From contig KB298218.1 of NCBI GenBank assembly GCA_000328365.1, forward strand, positions 190,747 through 254,746: a stretch of 64,000 bases of DNA. The letters are read 5' to 3'. The stretch comes from Capitella teleta. Taxonomy: Eukaryota; Annelida; Polychaeta; Capitellidae. Positions 38,209-52,300 of this stretch are shown here, one piece after another (the stretch's first letter is position 1; each line of letters opens with the position of its first letter). The notes under the pieces were generated by a model, which did no database searches, had not been told where the DNA came from, and saw only the letters and a list, made by a program, of their open reading frames with translations. Made by a program: the position numbers and the translations under genes.

Positions 38209-41200
38209 ATGGCGGGTGATGGAGAAATCACTCCCATCATAACAGAGGGCGCATTACTGAGCGGTGTCTTGCCAGAGGCACAACTTCCGGTCTTGTCTGA
38301 CAGGAGCAGAAAGCGATTGAAACCAGAACAAATGCAGCCAACAATGAGCGCAGAAGAAGATGAAGACGCCGTTGATGCCACGGAGACTTTCATATGCGGT
38401 GTCTGTGAAGGTAAAATTGACCGCCGAAAGGGATGCATTAGCCTGAATGCTAGAATTCGTTACCTAATTAATGACAACTTACTCACTAAACTCACTACTG
38501 ACTACTCAGTCAGTGAGTCAGTCATAATATAATAAAAAATGTCACTCACTAGCTGTCACTGTCACTGGCTGTCACATCTACGGCACAGTGGCAGACAAAC
38601 AGTCCGTGTGGTGAATGTTAAGACTTCATTATCATAAGCTCGTCTTTATCTATTCATCTAGCTGACATACTACAGAGAGCCCAATGGGAGGTATACAGAC
38701 CTCGCCCGAGAATCTGTGCTACTAATCATCCTATTGCTTGGGAGTAGCTTGGCATTGGGCCAGGCCTGATGGAACAGGCACCTATGCAAGATGACAACCA
38801 AATAATTCCATTCCATTCGTGGCTTTCAGGCAGTGGTCGACTGAAGTATATAAGTAGTATTGAAAGACTATTAATAATTAATATGTGATACATAATATAT
38901 GATTATTATTAATTATAATTATTAATATGATATTTAGTTATTAAATAATAATATTAACTGAAATGAGAAGACCTAATTTGGTAAACAATAGGCCTATGCT
39001 TGATATTTTTCCTTGATTTCTAAACTTCTCAAAACAGAGATTTTACGAATGTTCAAGAAATGCCTAATATAAAAATGGATTTGTTAAATAAAATTTTGAA
39101 ACTGCTGATTTTGCTAAGCCGCTGATTTTGTGATATCGCCACTGTGAATGCTTTTTTTTACAGCTTCTACTGCTCTAATCTGCTGTAATGAAGATGATAA
39201 AAATCACTAAAGCATAAATTAAACTCTCCCGAGCTGAGCTGTTCTATTCTGTGGAGGCACGCCCTTGTCCTTTGTTTCCCTCCGCCGAACCGGCTGGGCC
39301 CGATGCCAAGCGCCTATGTGATGTTCAGCAAGCCTCTGCCGTTTGCCTACTGGCTGAGCCGTCAGTCAGCCTAGCTGTTCTCAGTAGGGATTGGCTCAAT
39401 ATGTCTGATATGAATATATCGCTTGATATTTCTTACTAGCGAGCGATATTGATTTTTGTCTTTAAAATTGCGAGAGAACATTGCATGTGATGTCAATCTA
39501 TTTCTCAGCTTCATATTATAAATAAAACTAACAAATTAAATGTATTGGTTACAATACAATGAAACTTGCGCTACAGTTAATGTGTAGCTCATTTCTTGGA
39601 ACAATGGAAGTGGGATTGTTGACCCGATTTGTATTTCCCGGGAACTGCCTTCAAGCTCCCATGTCAGCTATTCTTGTGAAGGCCACAGTTCGCTGTTTGC
39701 GGAAATTAAACAAGTCATCAGAAATTGAACAAGTCATCTGAAATTAAACAAGTCATCATGGGTACCAAAATCGATATCGCTGGTCATTTTTGGTGCGATA
39801 TCGTGAGCTGCCCGGTCGTGCCCATCACCAGTTTTTAACAACTGATCAAGCCGCTTTTATGATACGCTCAAATTTGGACAAAACCATGCCAATCAATATC
39901 TGCAACTGGCAATTCGTTCCAAGCAGTATATTTAGCCATTTCTTGCTCAAGTGTGCCTGTGGAAAGTATGATTTCAGCAACTGGCTATATTATGAAATAT
40001 TGATCGAGTTCTCTAAAGCTAATTAAAATTAGTGATGGGAGAATATTGAATTTGTCAGAGCCAAAGCTTCGAGCAGTATATATTTGTTGAAGCCGAATAC
40101 GGAGCGGAATATATACCTACTCCATTGCAGTAATATCTTCGATCGTTATATAGGCCAGTAGGATTAACCAATTAATGCCCCTTCAGGTAGTTGACCAATG
40201 AAGAACATCTCAACATGTTATTGGTTATTTTTGTCACATGATACGATGCCATGCCTTCTTTTAAGCCAATAAGTTTAACCAAATTTATGAAAGTGAGCCA
40301 CGCGATACTCCACTGATAAGGCCCTGAACTCCTCAGCACGAATAAGAAGTTGTGCAATTATATGTTTGCTTGATCATTAATTCTAACTCGATCTCGAATG
40401 TTAATATCACTCCCAATGATTGCTAACTGTTTACGTTTACCTGACGACTTTACTCTTGAAAGTTTGATCTTTTCTTTGGAAGTTTGGAGTTGATTTAAAG
40501 AATATTTTGTTGATTTTCATCCATTGTTATGCACTCAAGCATTTAATTACTCCAAGTAATACAGACTCACACACGGGGGTGAGTAAACAAAGTAACTTAC
40601 ACAGTTCAATTAACGCAGGAGAAAAAGTAGTTTTGATATTCAGATTCGTTGCACTCTTGCATTTGAAGCCGAAGCTTCGGAAAATAGCCAATATTTGCAG
40701 AAGTCCAAAGTTCGAAGCTTTGCCCATCACTAATTAAACTATATTTCCTTTAGTCACGATTCTAGTGATTAATCTCTAACTTGATTTGTTTATTTTCATT
40801 TTTGATGCAGTGTTCAGACTTAGAGAACATACTCTTCACTGGTACACAATCTTGTTTATTATGATTTAGCTCAAAATATTTAAAAAATATTATTTATTTA
40901 TTCTAAATTTTTTTACACATGTTATCATATGTATCGCCTAAGACAAAACCTGTCAGCAAATTCATTTGGAAATCTCAGATTCTCAACTATGCATGAGAAA
41001 ATAGCAGGGGAGTGTAAAATTTATCTCCCAGAAGTGTCAAGGAGCCATTTTTAAAATAATTTTTAACAAGAACAAAAACATTATCAGATATCCTAAGGTG
41101 TATCTCTGCCCATGAGAGTCTAAGGCTGTGTATATATACCGCCTCGATCCATATAATTATGGGTTTGAATAGGTCCTTAACACTTTGGAAGAAATTCCCT

Positions 41201-44200
41201 GTTTGCTATTTTGAGACAGAGCAATTAACAATTGTAGACAATTTACTTGTATCAGTTAATTCTCATGTTCTAATTTGATTCCATTATTTTATTTTAATAT
41301 ATCGTCCACTTAATGTTTGTGATTGAGCTCTGTTATCTGATAGCAATTTGTTATCAATTATAATCATTTAATTACAGTAAAATCCTGCTAACTCGAAAAC
41401 GGATAACTCGAAGACCCCTCTTCGTCGAAGTGTTTTCAAAGTCCTGACGACTCCCCTATACTTTAGCATTACAGATTGCTCGGATTCCTCGAACCCCGCT
41501 TCGTCGAAAAACCCTCTTCCTCGAACATATTCTTCGGTTCCTTGAGCAAGATCGAATCGTATTCGTCAAAGTTTTTTTTTTTTTTTTTTTTTATAGATCA
41601 GAGCCCTTTCGCTAATTGCAATTAACGCAACTTTGTTTACTGTTTTGGACAATCGTTTACAGAGTTCGACTCGTGTGTCTCACATTGTTCAGAAGTCAGC
41701 GTCTCCGTCCCTGTCTTTTCTTTGCGTAATCTTGTCGATTAAATCAGCCGCCATGTTCAAACGTTCAATTAGCAGCAAGCGTTCTTTTGTTCACGATGCT
41801 TGGTTAACAATAGAAGAGAGAGAGCATGTAGTGGATTTTCGATCGGAAGGCGTCCTTGATGAAGACGATTACAGAAAGCGGTATAGCCTCAGATGTTGAA
41901 TAGGCGGAAACATCAATAATAAACAAACTTTGCCCATCAGTATGACACCCGATCATTCGTCACAACCAATTAATCAGTCTGTCGACGAATCTCTGTGAGA
42001 CATCTCTGCAATAATGGCGACTAAACGAAAGATCACGTGTGTAACCCTGGAGACCAAGTTTCTGGCGATCATTTTATCTTTCTTTTCAAAATGATGTTCA
42101 ATAAACAACGCAAACAAATCGTTTTAATTTTTTGTTCGTGTATTGGCAGCTTTAAAGTGTTCAAGGGTAGGTCATTACGCTATCATATTGTAATTTGAGA
42201 TCAATACTCTATCATAACGTCATCGCATAGATCATAACGTTACCAAAATGTTGAGAATACGAAAACCCCGATTCGTCGAAAACCCTCTTCGTCGAAGTGT
42301 TTTCGCTGGTCCCTTCAAATTCGAGTTAGCGGGGTTTTGCTGTACACTCATGTTCCCTCTTTCATCCTAATTTTCCTCTCATTTAAATGTTGAACCTTTT
42401 TTTCCCTTTGTAGGATTCTACGGGAAGCCATGGACCACCAATCAGCGTATTGAGCTTTTCAGTCGGTAATTTCACTTGATTATTAGTTTTATTTGATGTA
42501 CATTGACTTAATTGTTATTTGCAGAATGGAGCGTTTCCAGTTGAACTGCTACCTGTATGCTCCGAAAGATGACTGCAAACATCGATTGTATTGGAGAGAT
42601 AAATATACCAAGGACGAAGAAGGTAGAATTGAATTGTTCAGTGTCATAATCAGTTAGGTCAGTGAACCCTGTACAGGTCAGGTTGTGAGGTTGCTGTCCT
42701 CTTGCATCAGGACCCAGTTGTTCTCAAAGCAGATAAGAAATAATAAGTAAAACAAGAGTGAAATGAAATGAGGACATTTAAGATTAGTGCAGTACGTCTG
42801 CATTTGGCACCACATCTCAACTGGCTAATTAATTAATCAATTAATTAATCAATTAATTAATTGCTATTGTTTGCAGTTAATAAGGATGATTATGGTCAGA
42901 GTATGAAGTGAGCCAACGGTGGTTGAATCGTCAGCAGAAGAATTTTGTTTTTGACCTGATTTATTTACAGCTGACCTGAAGAAATTGATAACCGAAGCTA
43001 AAGAGCGGAACATTACTTTTGTGTACGCCATCTCTCCTGGATTAGACATCACTTACAGCCTCGACAAAGATGTCGAAGCTCTTAAAGAGAAACTCGACCA
43101 AGTGATTACAAGATATCAAACTCCAGCATTGAATTGTATTTTATTGATTTCTTTAGGTGAAGGCTTTGGGTTGCACGGATTTCTCGCTTTTATTTGACGA
43201 CATTGAACCCGACATGTGCGGAGATGACAAGGACAAATTTAAAAGTGTCGCTGAAGCTCAGTGCATCATCACCAATGAAATTTACGAATGGCTCAAACCT
43301 AAAGTTTTTCTCTTCTGTCCTACAGGTCTGTTAAATCAATCTTATATATCAGCTTGAAATTAATTAGTTAATATTATAATTTTATTTCTTTTTGCTCAAG
43401 AGTACTGCGAGTCTCGGACAGTACCCTCATTGAAGAGATCGACATATCTGCGTACTGTTGGAGAAACATTACATGAAGAAATCCAGATCACTTGGACTGG
43501 TAATTGCATGATGCATTTAACAATCTCTGTACCACTGTCTCCTGCAGGCAATCATGTTGTTCCTCGAGAGATCAGTAACAAGGATATTCAGAACTTAACC
43601 GAAATCATCAAACGCAAGCCTGTGATTTGGGAGAATTTATTTGCAAACGATTATGATCAAACACGCTTGTACTTGGGTCCGTACGATGGTCGCAAAGTTG
43701 GTCTGAAGAAGGACCTCGCGGGTGTTCTGCTCAATCCTAATTGCGAGTTTGAGATGAACTTTGTCGCAATGCACACAACAGCTCAGTGGAAGCTGAATCG
43801 TGTGCAACAGTTCCCTCTTGGTAATAGCTATTTGTCCTTTTCCTGTTCAGTTTCACCTCATGTTTGTTTTATTTATTTTTTTCGATATCAGATTCCTCGA
43901 GTCAGGATGTTGAAATGGAGGACCAGACAGAGTCACAAGGCAGTGCTGCCGTCCCTGAGTACAATCCTCGCAGAGCTCTGGAAAAAGCTCTGATAGATTG
44001 GCGGGAAGAGTTCTACAAACGTCCGCAATACTCTACGCATCAGGCTCACATGAAAGAAACTGAAGATGGCGACGAAATGGAAACGGAGGGCAAAGACGAA
44101 GACAAACACAAGAAAACCATTGCTGAGCTGGATCCACTCAGCCTCGATGACCTTTTCATCCTCAGTGACCTCTTCTGCTTGCCGTTTGATTACGGTCCGC

Positions 44201-45507
44201 GAGCTGTGCACTTCTTGAAGAAAGCCCACTGGCTGATTAGCAACGTGAAGCTGGCGGGGAAGGGGGCCTCGGAGGAAGAGGGTTCTGAATGGAACGATGC
44301 CGCGGTACATTTCAACGATTGCTACAGGAATTTAGCCATCCTGGCTGACAAAATAATCAACATTCCCAACAGAGATATTCTGTATGACTTGTATTTCTAT
44401 CTGAGTGACATTCGCAGCACTTTGTGTCTCATCAACTCCTATATCAAGTGGCATGGTATGCATTTGAGTGATATCTCTGTCAATTTATAAATCTGTCTTT
44501 GGCATAGGAATGGGTAAGCCCAACAGAGCGCCATTCCGCCCTGGTGAACAGGAACCGTGGCTGTTCAGAGGCGGTCTCCACAGCGAGCTAAGGGTGAGCC
44601 GATCCCCTCTCCAATCCCCTCGCATGATTATTTTCCACAGAGGCTGCTTCCCACGGAAGGACGCAGCGACATGTTCAGAAGGCCAGAAATCCGTAGAGCC
44701 ACCAGTCGGTTCTTCACAGTGCGTCCGTGTTTTCCTTCTGACCCAGTGGACAAAGTATGAATCAGCTTCCCAATGGATGCGTATCAATATGTGTGCTCAC
44801 CAGGAGGCGCTGTACAACGTGTGTCGGCTGACGTGGGACGATGGTTTTAGCTGTTTTGATATCTCACCAGGGCAGAGTTTGAACATCGATGCAGAGAGCT
44901 ACCCTGATCTCTACGCTGATGAGTGAGAAATCCTTCCACCATATTTAAAGCACTGCTATCTTTTCAGTTGCCATTCGTAATCATTCGTACTTTTCAGACT
45001 GATCGGGGGCTACCTTCAAGAGTCGTCTGACTTGTGCTATGTTCTGGAGGATGAGCTTTCCATATGCGGCTTTGCTGTTGCCGCAACTGATGGAGCCGAA
45101 TTCCAGAAGAAACTGAGGCAAAACTGGGTTGAAACGCTCAAGGAGAAGTACCCAGAAAGCAACGAAGAAGCTAAGGCGAGTGGATTTCTCTCGATCTGAA
45201 AACGCATTTTTATCTCTTGTTTTCACAGAAAATGATAAAATCCGTGAGGGGGGGCCACAAGATCCCAAGCGATTACCCGAGTGTTGTGCATCTGCGAGTA
45301 CAGTTCAATCGGCTGGAAGCGCAAAGTCCAGCTGATCAGCTGCTGACTTGTGTCACAAAAGCATTGAGGGCTAAGGGATCGAGTGGAGTGCACACCCGAA
45401 TCCTCAAATCCCATCTGTTCCTAAAGGGGCTTTTTGAACGTCTCCAATTCCAGCCGTTGGAAGATGAAAGTGCTGGTGATCATTTAATTCTTGTGAAGCG
45501 AATTTGA
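38209..45507 (+). CDS. OGA: Protein O-GlcNAcase, copy B, 13 exons
   Basis: Second complete OGA gene. Exons: 38209-38410, 42414-42465, 42525-42622, 42971-43101, 43157-43325, 43401-43499, 43548-43820, 43892-44455, 44508-44593, 44641-44754, 44804-44922, 44998-45175, 45229-45507; in phase, 787 aa. It has the same domain order as copy A: GH84 domain with catalytic Asp-Asp in [11 protein letters not shown] (43196-43201), short acidic linker, helical stalk and C-terminal acetyltransferase-like domain. Exon 1 encodes a longer leader ([20 protein letters not shown]...) before FICGVCEG. Exons 2-8 and 10-13 equal those of copy A in length; exon 9 is one codon shorter. The last intron again has a GC donor (45176). 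AATAAA lies at 45664-45669. Both copies look functional; whether they differ in expression is unknown. It converges with the JMJD1C-like gene. Confidence 0.95.
40030..40732. mobile_element. hAT-like non-autonomous element with 8-bp target duplication
   Basis: The left end TAGTGATGGG and right end CCCATCACTA are inverted repeats extended by AAAGCTTCGA-type sequence. Flanks are ATTAAAAT (40022-40029) and ATTAAACT (40733-40740), an 8-bp duplication with one mismatch, as hAT transposases make. 703 bp with no transposase frame. Confidence 0.82.
41375..42342. mobile_element. pogo/Tigger-like non-autonomous element, TA target
   Basis: The left end CAGTAAAATCCTGCTAACTC and the right end read on minus CAGCAAAACCCCGCTAACTC are inverted repeats flanked by TA on both sides (41373-41374, 42343-42344). 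Sub-terminal TTCGTCGAAGTG strings recur at both ends. It is 968 bp. An 88-codon open frame (41633-41899) is present but is not recognisable transposase, so it is scored as non-autonomous or internally deleted. Confidence 0.85.
42828..42863. repeat. AATT/AATC simple repeat in OGA-B intron 3
   Basis: A run of TTAA/AATT tetranucleotides with occasional C, in the 348-bp intron between exons 3 and 4. Copy A has a different, 418-bp sequence in the same intron. Confidence 0.7.
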
Positions 45508-46379
45508 GCTCCGTTTTCTATGCTGATTGTCAAATCATAGATATTGTGTTTTTTTGTTTCTGAAGAATTTGGGCAATCCGAAATGTACTCAACTTAAAAA
45601 TCAGCTCTTCTGATTGCTCAATTTGTTCTGAGTGTCTGTTTTGTTTTTCTTATTTTGTGTCAAAATAAATTCATGGTTTTACATGTAATACCTAAATTTT
45701 CGTTCTATTCCATCAAAACAATTGCCTGAATCCCTGGCTCGCTTGTAGAATTTCCGTTTTTTTCCTCGTCAACAAGATATCGAAACAGAATGGCGAAAAT
45801 ACGTACAGTTAAAATTACTCTGTTCAATTCTTTTCATATACTTTTAGAACTTCTCATTTGGCATAAAGCCAATCATCAGCATATCAGCAGCATATTCTAA
45901 GAAAATTCCTGCGATTCTATAATTCCAGTTCAGGACATTAACACATTTCTTGAATGTTGGTTATACAATATTTTTTTTAACGACGACAAACGAGCGAAAA
46001 TAACGAAATTAATTGTCCAATTTATTAATATAGATTTTTTTTTCCATCATTTTTTCAACTTTTTTTTCAAAAAAAAAAAAAAAAAAATAAAACGAGGGAA
46101 AGTAAGAAGGCTATTCAATAAATCTTGCATGAACAAACAGAATAGAAACATACAACACTGTTAGCAGTAACAGAAAAAAAGAAAAGAAAAAAAGAAAAAA
46201 AAGTAAACAACAAGAAACAGAAGTCGAGCAAGAAAACCTCGCTGATGACTTTGACTCACACTCACAAATATACATCTGCTGCTGCTGCATAAAAAATAGA
46301 GTCACACACTTCACACGATAAATAGCACAGTAGGAGGAGGCTTCATGGAACCCCTCAACGCGATTGTCCCTGACGGCAG
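45508..46379. other. Convergent 3' flanks of OGA-B and the JMJD1C-like gene
   Basis: This tail-to-tail spacer of 872 bases holds the 3' UTRs. OGA-B has AATAAA at 45664-45669. On minus, the demethylase gene has an AATAAA-type hexamer (TTTATT on plus near 46020). Long T- and A-runs lie at about 46036-46087 and A/G-rich sequence at about 46170-46205. No other gene seen. Confidence 0.6.
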
Positions 46380-49300
46380 CTACACGTCCTGCAACATGAC
46401 AGCCACAGCGTCCTTCATGGCATGGTAGATGATGTTCTTGATCTGCAACACAAGACGTTTTAAACACGCACCCCTCTCAGAAAAATCAACTCACCTGGAG
46501 TTTATCCTCGTGGTTGCTGTGGGTTTCAGAGAGATGTCGGAATTCTTGAGTCATTTTGAAGCAGTAGTCCATATTTTCGGGCGAAACAAAGTCTTCTGCC
46601 ACCTTAATGCAGCTGTGCAGGTTCCGCACCTGTGAAAATAAGATTAAAATCCGCGCCACACAGGACAGCCCGCGTACCTGATGGGGAGCCCCGCATGGGA
46701 TGAACACGGCATCCCCCAAGAACTGCACGATTGTGTAGCCCTGCACGTCATACTCCTTGAGCAAGCGAGACCGCAAGTTCTCGTCCAAGTACCAGCTCTG
46801 GTCGTGAATGGGGTCATGGTGCGATTCGATCGTCTCTCCCTGCTCCTTGGCGACCTTGTTGAGCAGGTCGCGAATCTTGTCTGCGTCCTGCGGATCATAG
46901 ATGTGCCACAGGGCGCCTGGCTTCTCCGCGTCCTTCACCCGAGACAGGGTCTGTTCACAGCAGCCTGCTTTCTCCATGGCCTCGAGAGCAGCTGCAGCAA
47001 ACAAGAGTGAACACGCCCGTCAAACAGTTTGATTCTCACCTTTCTCCTGGATCTCCTTCTCATCATCGGGCACTCCCACATACATCATCATATTCACAGC
47101 GTCCGACACGTCGAGATGCAGGTTGGTTGAACCGGATTTGGGCGTCAGGGCAGAACCGTATGCGTTGTACATCTTAGGGCCGAGATCAGGTTTGACAAAG
47201 AACTCCGGCAACCGGGAAGCTAGATTGAAGACGCCCTGGCGCTGAGTGTACTCAGGGAGCGGAAGACCCTGCATAAGATCCTGGAAGCGATTAGGCATGA
47301 GCTCAGCAAAGTCTTCAGTGGGCGGCCAATCCTTGAGTTTGAGGGTGATTGGACGGTGCTTGCTGTCTTTCAACCGCGACGACACACGCTCAAAGCTATC
47401 CCAGAACACCTTCATTTTGTGTCCAAGCAAAATGATGTTGGTCTGGCAATTCACCAGATCATTCTCAAGATTACCAAACTCCTTTGAAAACTCGCGTGGC
47501 TTCCACGTGTTCATATTGAGATATTTGTCACAGTTGGATACAAGCACTGGCTGAGCACGACGCCACTGCTGCTGAAAGAGCTTGATGTTGGAGCCATTGC
47601 GCGGCTCGAGCAAGCGCAGGAGTCGGCCGTGATCCAGCCAGGTGTGAGGCACGTCAGGGAAGAGCAGGCTGGTTTCCGTCAGGGTGTAGCACGGAATGGG
47701 CTCATCGCGACCGGCCATGTAGGTCGTGCCGTGACGAGGGACGTAATGAGCCAGCGTGGATGACTTGTGACTGCCGCCCTCCCTGCCTGGATGTTTGCGC
47801 TCGACCACCTTCTGAATGATGTCGTCCAGCGTGGTGGTATTGGGCTGCTTGCGCTGCTGCTGCTGTTCCAACTGCTTCTTGGCGTTCTTCTTCGTGAGTA
47901 AGTCCCTCAGAGTGGAGCACTTCTTGTCCTCGTCCTCCTCCTTGCTTTCCGATTCCCTCGAGGCGGCTGCCTCCGCTAGCAGACTCAGCGGTGACAGAGC
48001 GTTGGGACTTTCGATGGGGCTCGATCGGTCACTGACGCCGTTGGTCAGTGGCTTCGTGTCCTTCTGAGTCTGCTGAGAGAGGCCGTTTGTCTTGAGCACT
48101 TGATCGACCCTTGCACGGTTGCAGGGACAGTTAGCCTTGATGCCATACTTCTCCCTGGCTTCGTGAATCCTCCGTCCAAGCACCCAGAGTACTGCAACCA
48201 AAACGAGACCAAAAACACCAGTGAAACACACATCATTCTTCAGCACTCACCATCGCTGGGAATGATCTGCGTAATCATGAGCTTCTCCGGCTCATGCGGC
48301 TGCCTGTTGGCGCTGCAGGTCAGCCACCTTTGACCCTGATTCTCACAGGTCGTGCACTTGTGGTCACTACATCCGCTGATCTTCCGCATTCGCAGCCGAT
48401 AGCAGTCGAGACAAACCACAAAGCCACACTTGTGGCACACCCAGTGGAAGTTAAACAGGGTCGTATCGCAAGAGTCACACATTTCCCTAACGCCCTGCAC
48501 CGCTCGCTTCCACGCGATCTTGGTGTCGGGAGAGACCCATGCCATGGCTCCCTTCTCCTGCTCCACAAGTTCACAGAAGCGGTCTCCCACATTGGCCATG
48601 ATATACTTGGCCATTTCCAGATCGAGCGATGGCTCATTCACTGGACTGCATGGCATCCACAGTTCTATATCCTCAGCATCCGCGTCGGAAGGCTCGGAGA
48701 ATCCCGCGATGGTGAGGTACCCTTTGGGGTTGTAGCGAAGCCTGTTTAAATGACAGCAATAACACAACCAGTAAATAACGTCCACATCACCATCGTCAAG
48801 TACACACCTGCGGAAAGCGTAGAAACGACAGAAGATGTTGGCCATCTTCTTGTTCTTCTGATGCGGCGTCATTCGGCATTCGCGGCACTTCATCAGTTTG
48901 GGGGTGATCTCAAAACACGAGTCATCTTGCGAGAATGGCTCCAGGGATTTCTTGTATTTCGTGGGAGCTTCCTTATTCAGGGGTTTGTTGGTGAGCACGT
49001 GCGATGGGTTCTGGCGGTCCCCTCCCTTCTCCGCCTGCTCTCTCCACTTGCGCGCCATTTTAGCCTCGCAATCCGAAACAAAAGCTGTCGGCGAAGCAGG
49101 CCTACTCTCGCACTTCTCCGCCTTGCATTTAACAACAGCGGGAGGAGGGGGAGGGGGAGGAGACTTGGGCGTGGCTGGACGACTGGATTTAGAATCAGAC
49201 TCCGAATCGGAAACAACCTGAAAGGAACGCACGACAGTAAATACACACGAGTTAAACAGAGCGAGGCATCACCTTTTCCTTTTTGATTGCTTTCGTTTTC

Positions 49301-52300
49301 TGCTTCTTGTTTGTGCCGGCCGTTGGAGTCTGTGCCCTGGGCACTGGGCTGGCCGTTCGACTGCCTGCTTTCGACTGCTTCAGCGACGCCACGCTGGCGG
49401 GGGTGCTGGGCCGACTGTCGCAACCTTTGACCCGCTTGCTGTCGACATTGTTCTCGACCGAGGCAGCCTGAGGTGCTCGCCTCTTCTTGCCTTTCAGCTT
49501 CTTCTTACCACTGCTATCGGTCGTCTCCGTGCTCTGAGAGAAACGCATACAATAAAAACCGACCCAGCGTTTTTGTTGGTTTGACTTACCACGTGAGATT
49601 CTGCTTCGGAGGCTGAGGTGGTACCTCCGACGTCTTCCGAGGTGCGAGCGAGATCTTTGAGGAGGGAAATTGGGCTCTTGTTGGCGCCATCCTTGGTAGG
49701 TGAGATGTACGAGCAGTTCACATAGCAGTCCTTCATGCTATCAGACGAGCGGTCATCCCCGTTCTCCTGAGAGACCTGTTTCTCGTGCTGCTCAGCAGGG
49801 CTGCCGGGGGGCGGGGTGTCAACCATGACCTTTTTGTCCTCATCAGAGTACCGCTGTAGCCAGGCCTTCTTGAATTTGGTGGGGTTCTGCGCCTTGAGGG
49901 GCAAAGGGTTGGCTGCGTCGAGGGATGTGGATGATGAAGAGGTCTTCATGAGGGCAGGGGGGCTGGGGGCGCTCAGTGTGTCAGAGTCCGTGTCCAGCAC
50001 TCCATTGCTGGCGCTGTTCACCACGCGATTTATGGAGTCCATGATGGAGCAGGCTGAGCCCACCGACGCCCCTCCAGGGGTTGACGCAGGGCCTGGACGC
50101 GAGACGATGCTCGAAGGCAGACTGGAGAGCACGCTGCTGCTGCTGGTGCTGCTGGTGGCGGTGGTTGTGGTGGCTGAGGGCGTGGACGTGGCTGGCAGTT
50201 CCTCTCGGGCGGCAGGCTGCGTTTGCTCTTTGAAGAACGCGCTCTGCACGGTCTTCTCCACAAACGAACGGAAGCTGTCAGTGCTCGGTTCGTCAGAGCG
50301 AGGCTTCTTGCTCTTGGCCGCGACCTCTTTTGAGCTGAGGGAGGAGGAGACCGTCCGCTTCTGTCCCGGTTCCTGCCTCCCTGAGGCCATCACCGGATGC
50401 TGCTGGCCACTTGTGGCTGAGCTGACCAGCGGGCTGGACGACTGCGTCGCAGTAGTGGATGCCAGATGATGATGATGATGATGCAGAGGGGAAGCTGAGC
50501 TGTACAAAGGGGCATTATAGCCCTGAGGGGGCTGGGGCTGAACCATGGCATGGGGAGGAGGCTGACTGCTGTGATTGTAAGCAGGTTTTCGGCTGGCGGG
50601 AGGGGCCTGAGGAATTCGACTGTCTTTGGATTTTTGCTTCAAGTCAAGCGGCTGCATGTCGGGCGAGAGCTGCTTGGGGCTGGCCGCCCGCATTGGCCGG
50701 TGGTGGGCCTGGGGCGGGCTGCCAAGGGGAACAGCCTTGGTCTCTGCTTTGACCGTGTGATGCTGAGCGCGTGCAGTTCCCAGGGTGATGCTGCCGTGGG
50801 CCTGGAACTTGACCTCGTTGGGCTTATTCTCCACTATCACAGAGCTGCCTTTGTCCTTGATGAGAGGAGGTGGGGAGGTCATGTTCATGGCGGCCACTGC
50901 TTTTTTGTGGCTGGCGGGACTCAAAGCCGCCCTACCCTCCATCTCACGCTGGTCCTCCTTACTCATGGACTGCAGCTTATCTCGTGAAATGTACATGGGC
51001 TGATAAGGGGGGTATCCGTAGAGGCTGAAGTTGGGCTGCTCCTGCTTAGAGGCGCTGGTAGCGGTCGGGTAGTAAGCCTTGGGGTCTGGCTTGCCCTTGT
51101 CGTGCTGCCGATGCTGCTTGGCCTCATGGTCAGAGTGCTGCTGCTGCTGCTTCAGCAACTGCTGGTGCACCTGGTAATGAGATGCCTCGAGGGCAGCGTG
51201 GTGCTGCTTGAAGGACGCCAGCACTTGCGCCTGCGCCTGCAAGAGAACGACACAGCGTCAGAAAACAGCGGAAGAAGAGGAACAAAAAAAGAGGCAGAGG
51301 AAAAAGAAGGGTGTGCTGAGGCTACCTGGTGCTCAGGGTTCTCCACCTTCTCCTTCTGACCAGGTGAGCTGGTTCGCTTGGCCGCCCCCAGGGCAGTGAA
51401 AGCAGAGCACACGCCCCCTCCCACTGCCTGAGCACTGCTATGAGGAGGGGGGAGGGGGTGCTTAGGGGGCAACGAGGGCGTAGGGTTCCATGTGCCACCA
51501 CTCCGCTAAACAAAACGAAAAAACAACTAAACTAATCGAAATCATGAACAAACAACTAACAAAATAAACAAATAAAACACCAACACATGCATCAGAATGA
51601 TGATGATAGTCATGCTGGGACACGGGAAACACCCAACTGAAGGGAAAAGCGTACCTTCTGGCTGGCCAGGCGCAACGACTCCTGGAAGTGCTTGTTGACT
51701 GCGTCAGATACGTTGCCAGTCAGGGCGGCTGACTCCAGCAGGATGCGCTCGTGATCAAGGCGGCGCTGTGTTTCCAGCTGCATTCGCTCCTGCTCCTTGC
51801 GCTCCCTCTCCACTGCCTCAGCTCTCTCTGCTCGTTCCCTCTCTGCTCGTTCCCTCTCAGCACGTTCTCTCTCTGCTCGTTCCCTCTCCAGTCGTTCCTG
51901 CTCAGCCTGCTGTTGCCGCTGGCGTTCTACAGCCTCTTCACGATCCTTGCGTTCCCTGAAAAAGCATGCTCATCCGTGAGAAATGCACACTGACAAACCG
52001 TGGGACAACTAACCTGTCTTCCCGTTCCCTGCGTTCCTGTTCCGCCCTCTCCCGCTCGATGACCTCTCTGCGTTCCCTCTCCAGTGCGGCCATCTCTGCA
52101 GGTGACGACCGCTGTGGGATGAGCGAGACGTCCCTGAGCACCTCCTCCTGATACTGATGCAGCATCCAGGGCGGAGGCACGCCCATGTTGGGGTACTTCT
52201 GCTGCCAGAGAATCTCCAGCTGATGCGTCTGCAGAGGGTTGTGTGCATACGGCAGTAGATTGCTGGCCTGCTGCTGCTGCTGCTGCTGCTGCTGGCCTCT

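Larger units (their letters stand above)
38411..42413 (+). other. OGA: OGA-B intron 1 (4.0 kb) with two DNA transposons
   Basis: The first about 250 bases match the start of OGA-A intron 1 imperfectly; the remainder is unrelated. It includes AT-rich sequence (38860-39000), a GC-richer patch at 39240-39400, a hAT-like element (40030-40732) and a pogo-like element (41375-42342). The last about 70 bases before exon 2 again resemble copy A. No host exon seen inside. Confidence 0.7.

Noticed and set aside
50459-51003. Several plus-strand frames of 70-145 codons
   Set aside because: They are antisense shadows of the Gln/Ser/Pro-rich demethylase exon 51236-49590, whose frame is supported by splice phase and family motifs.
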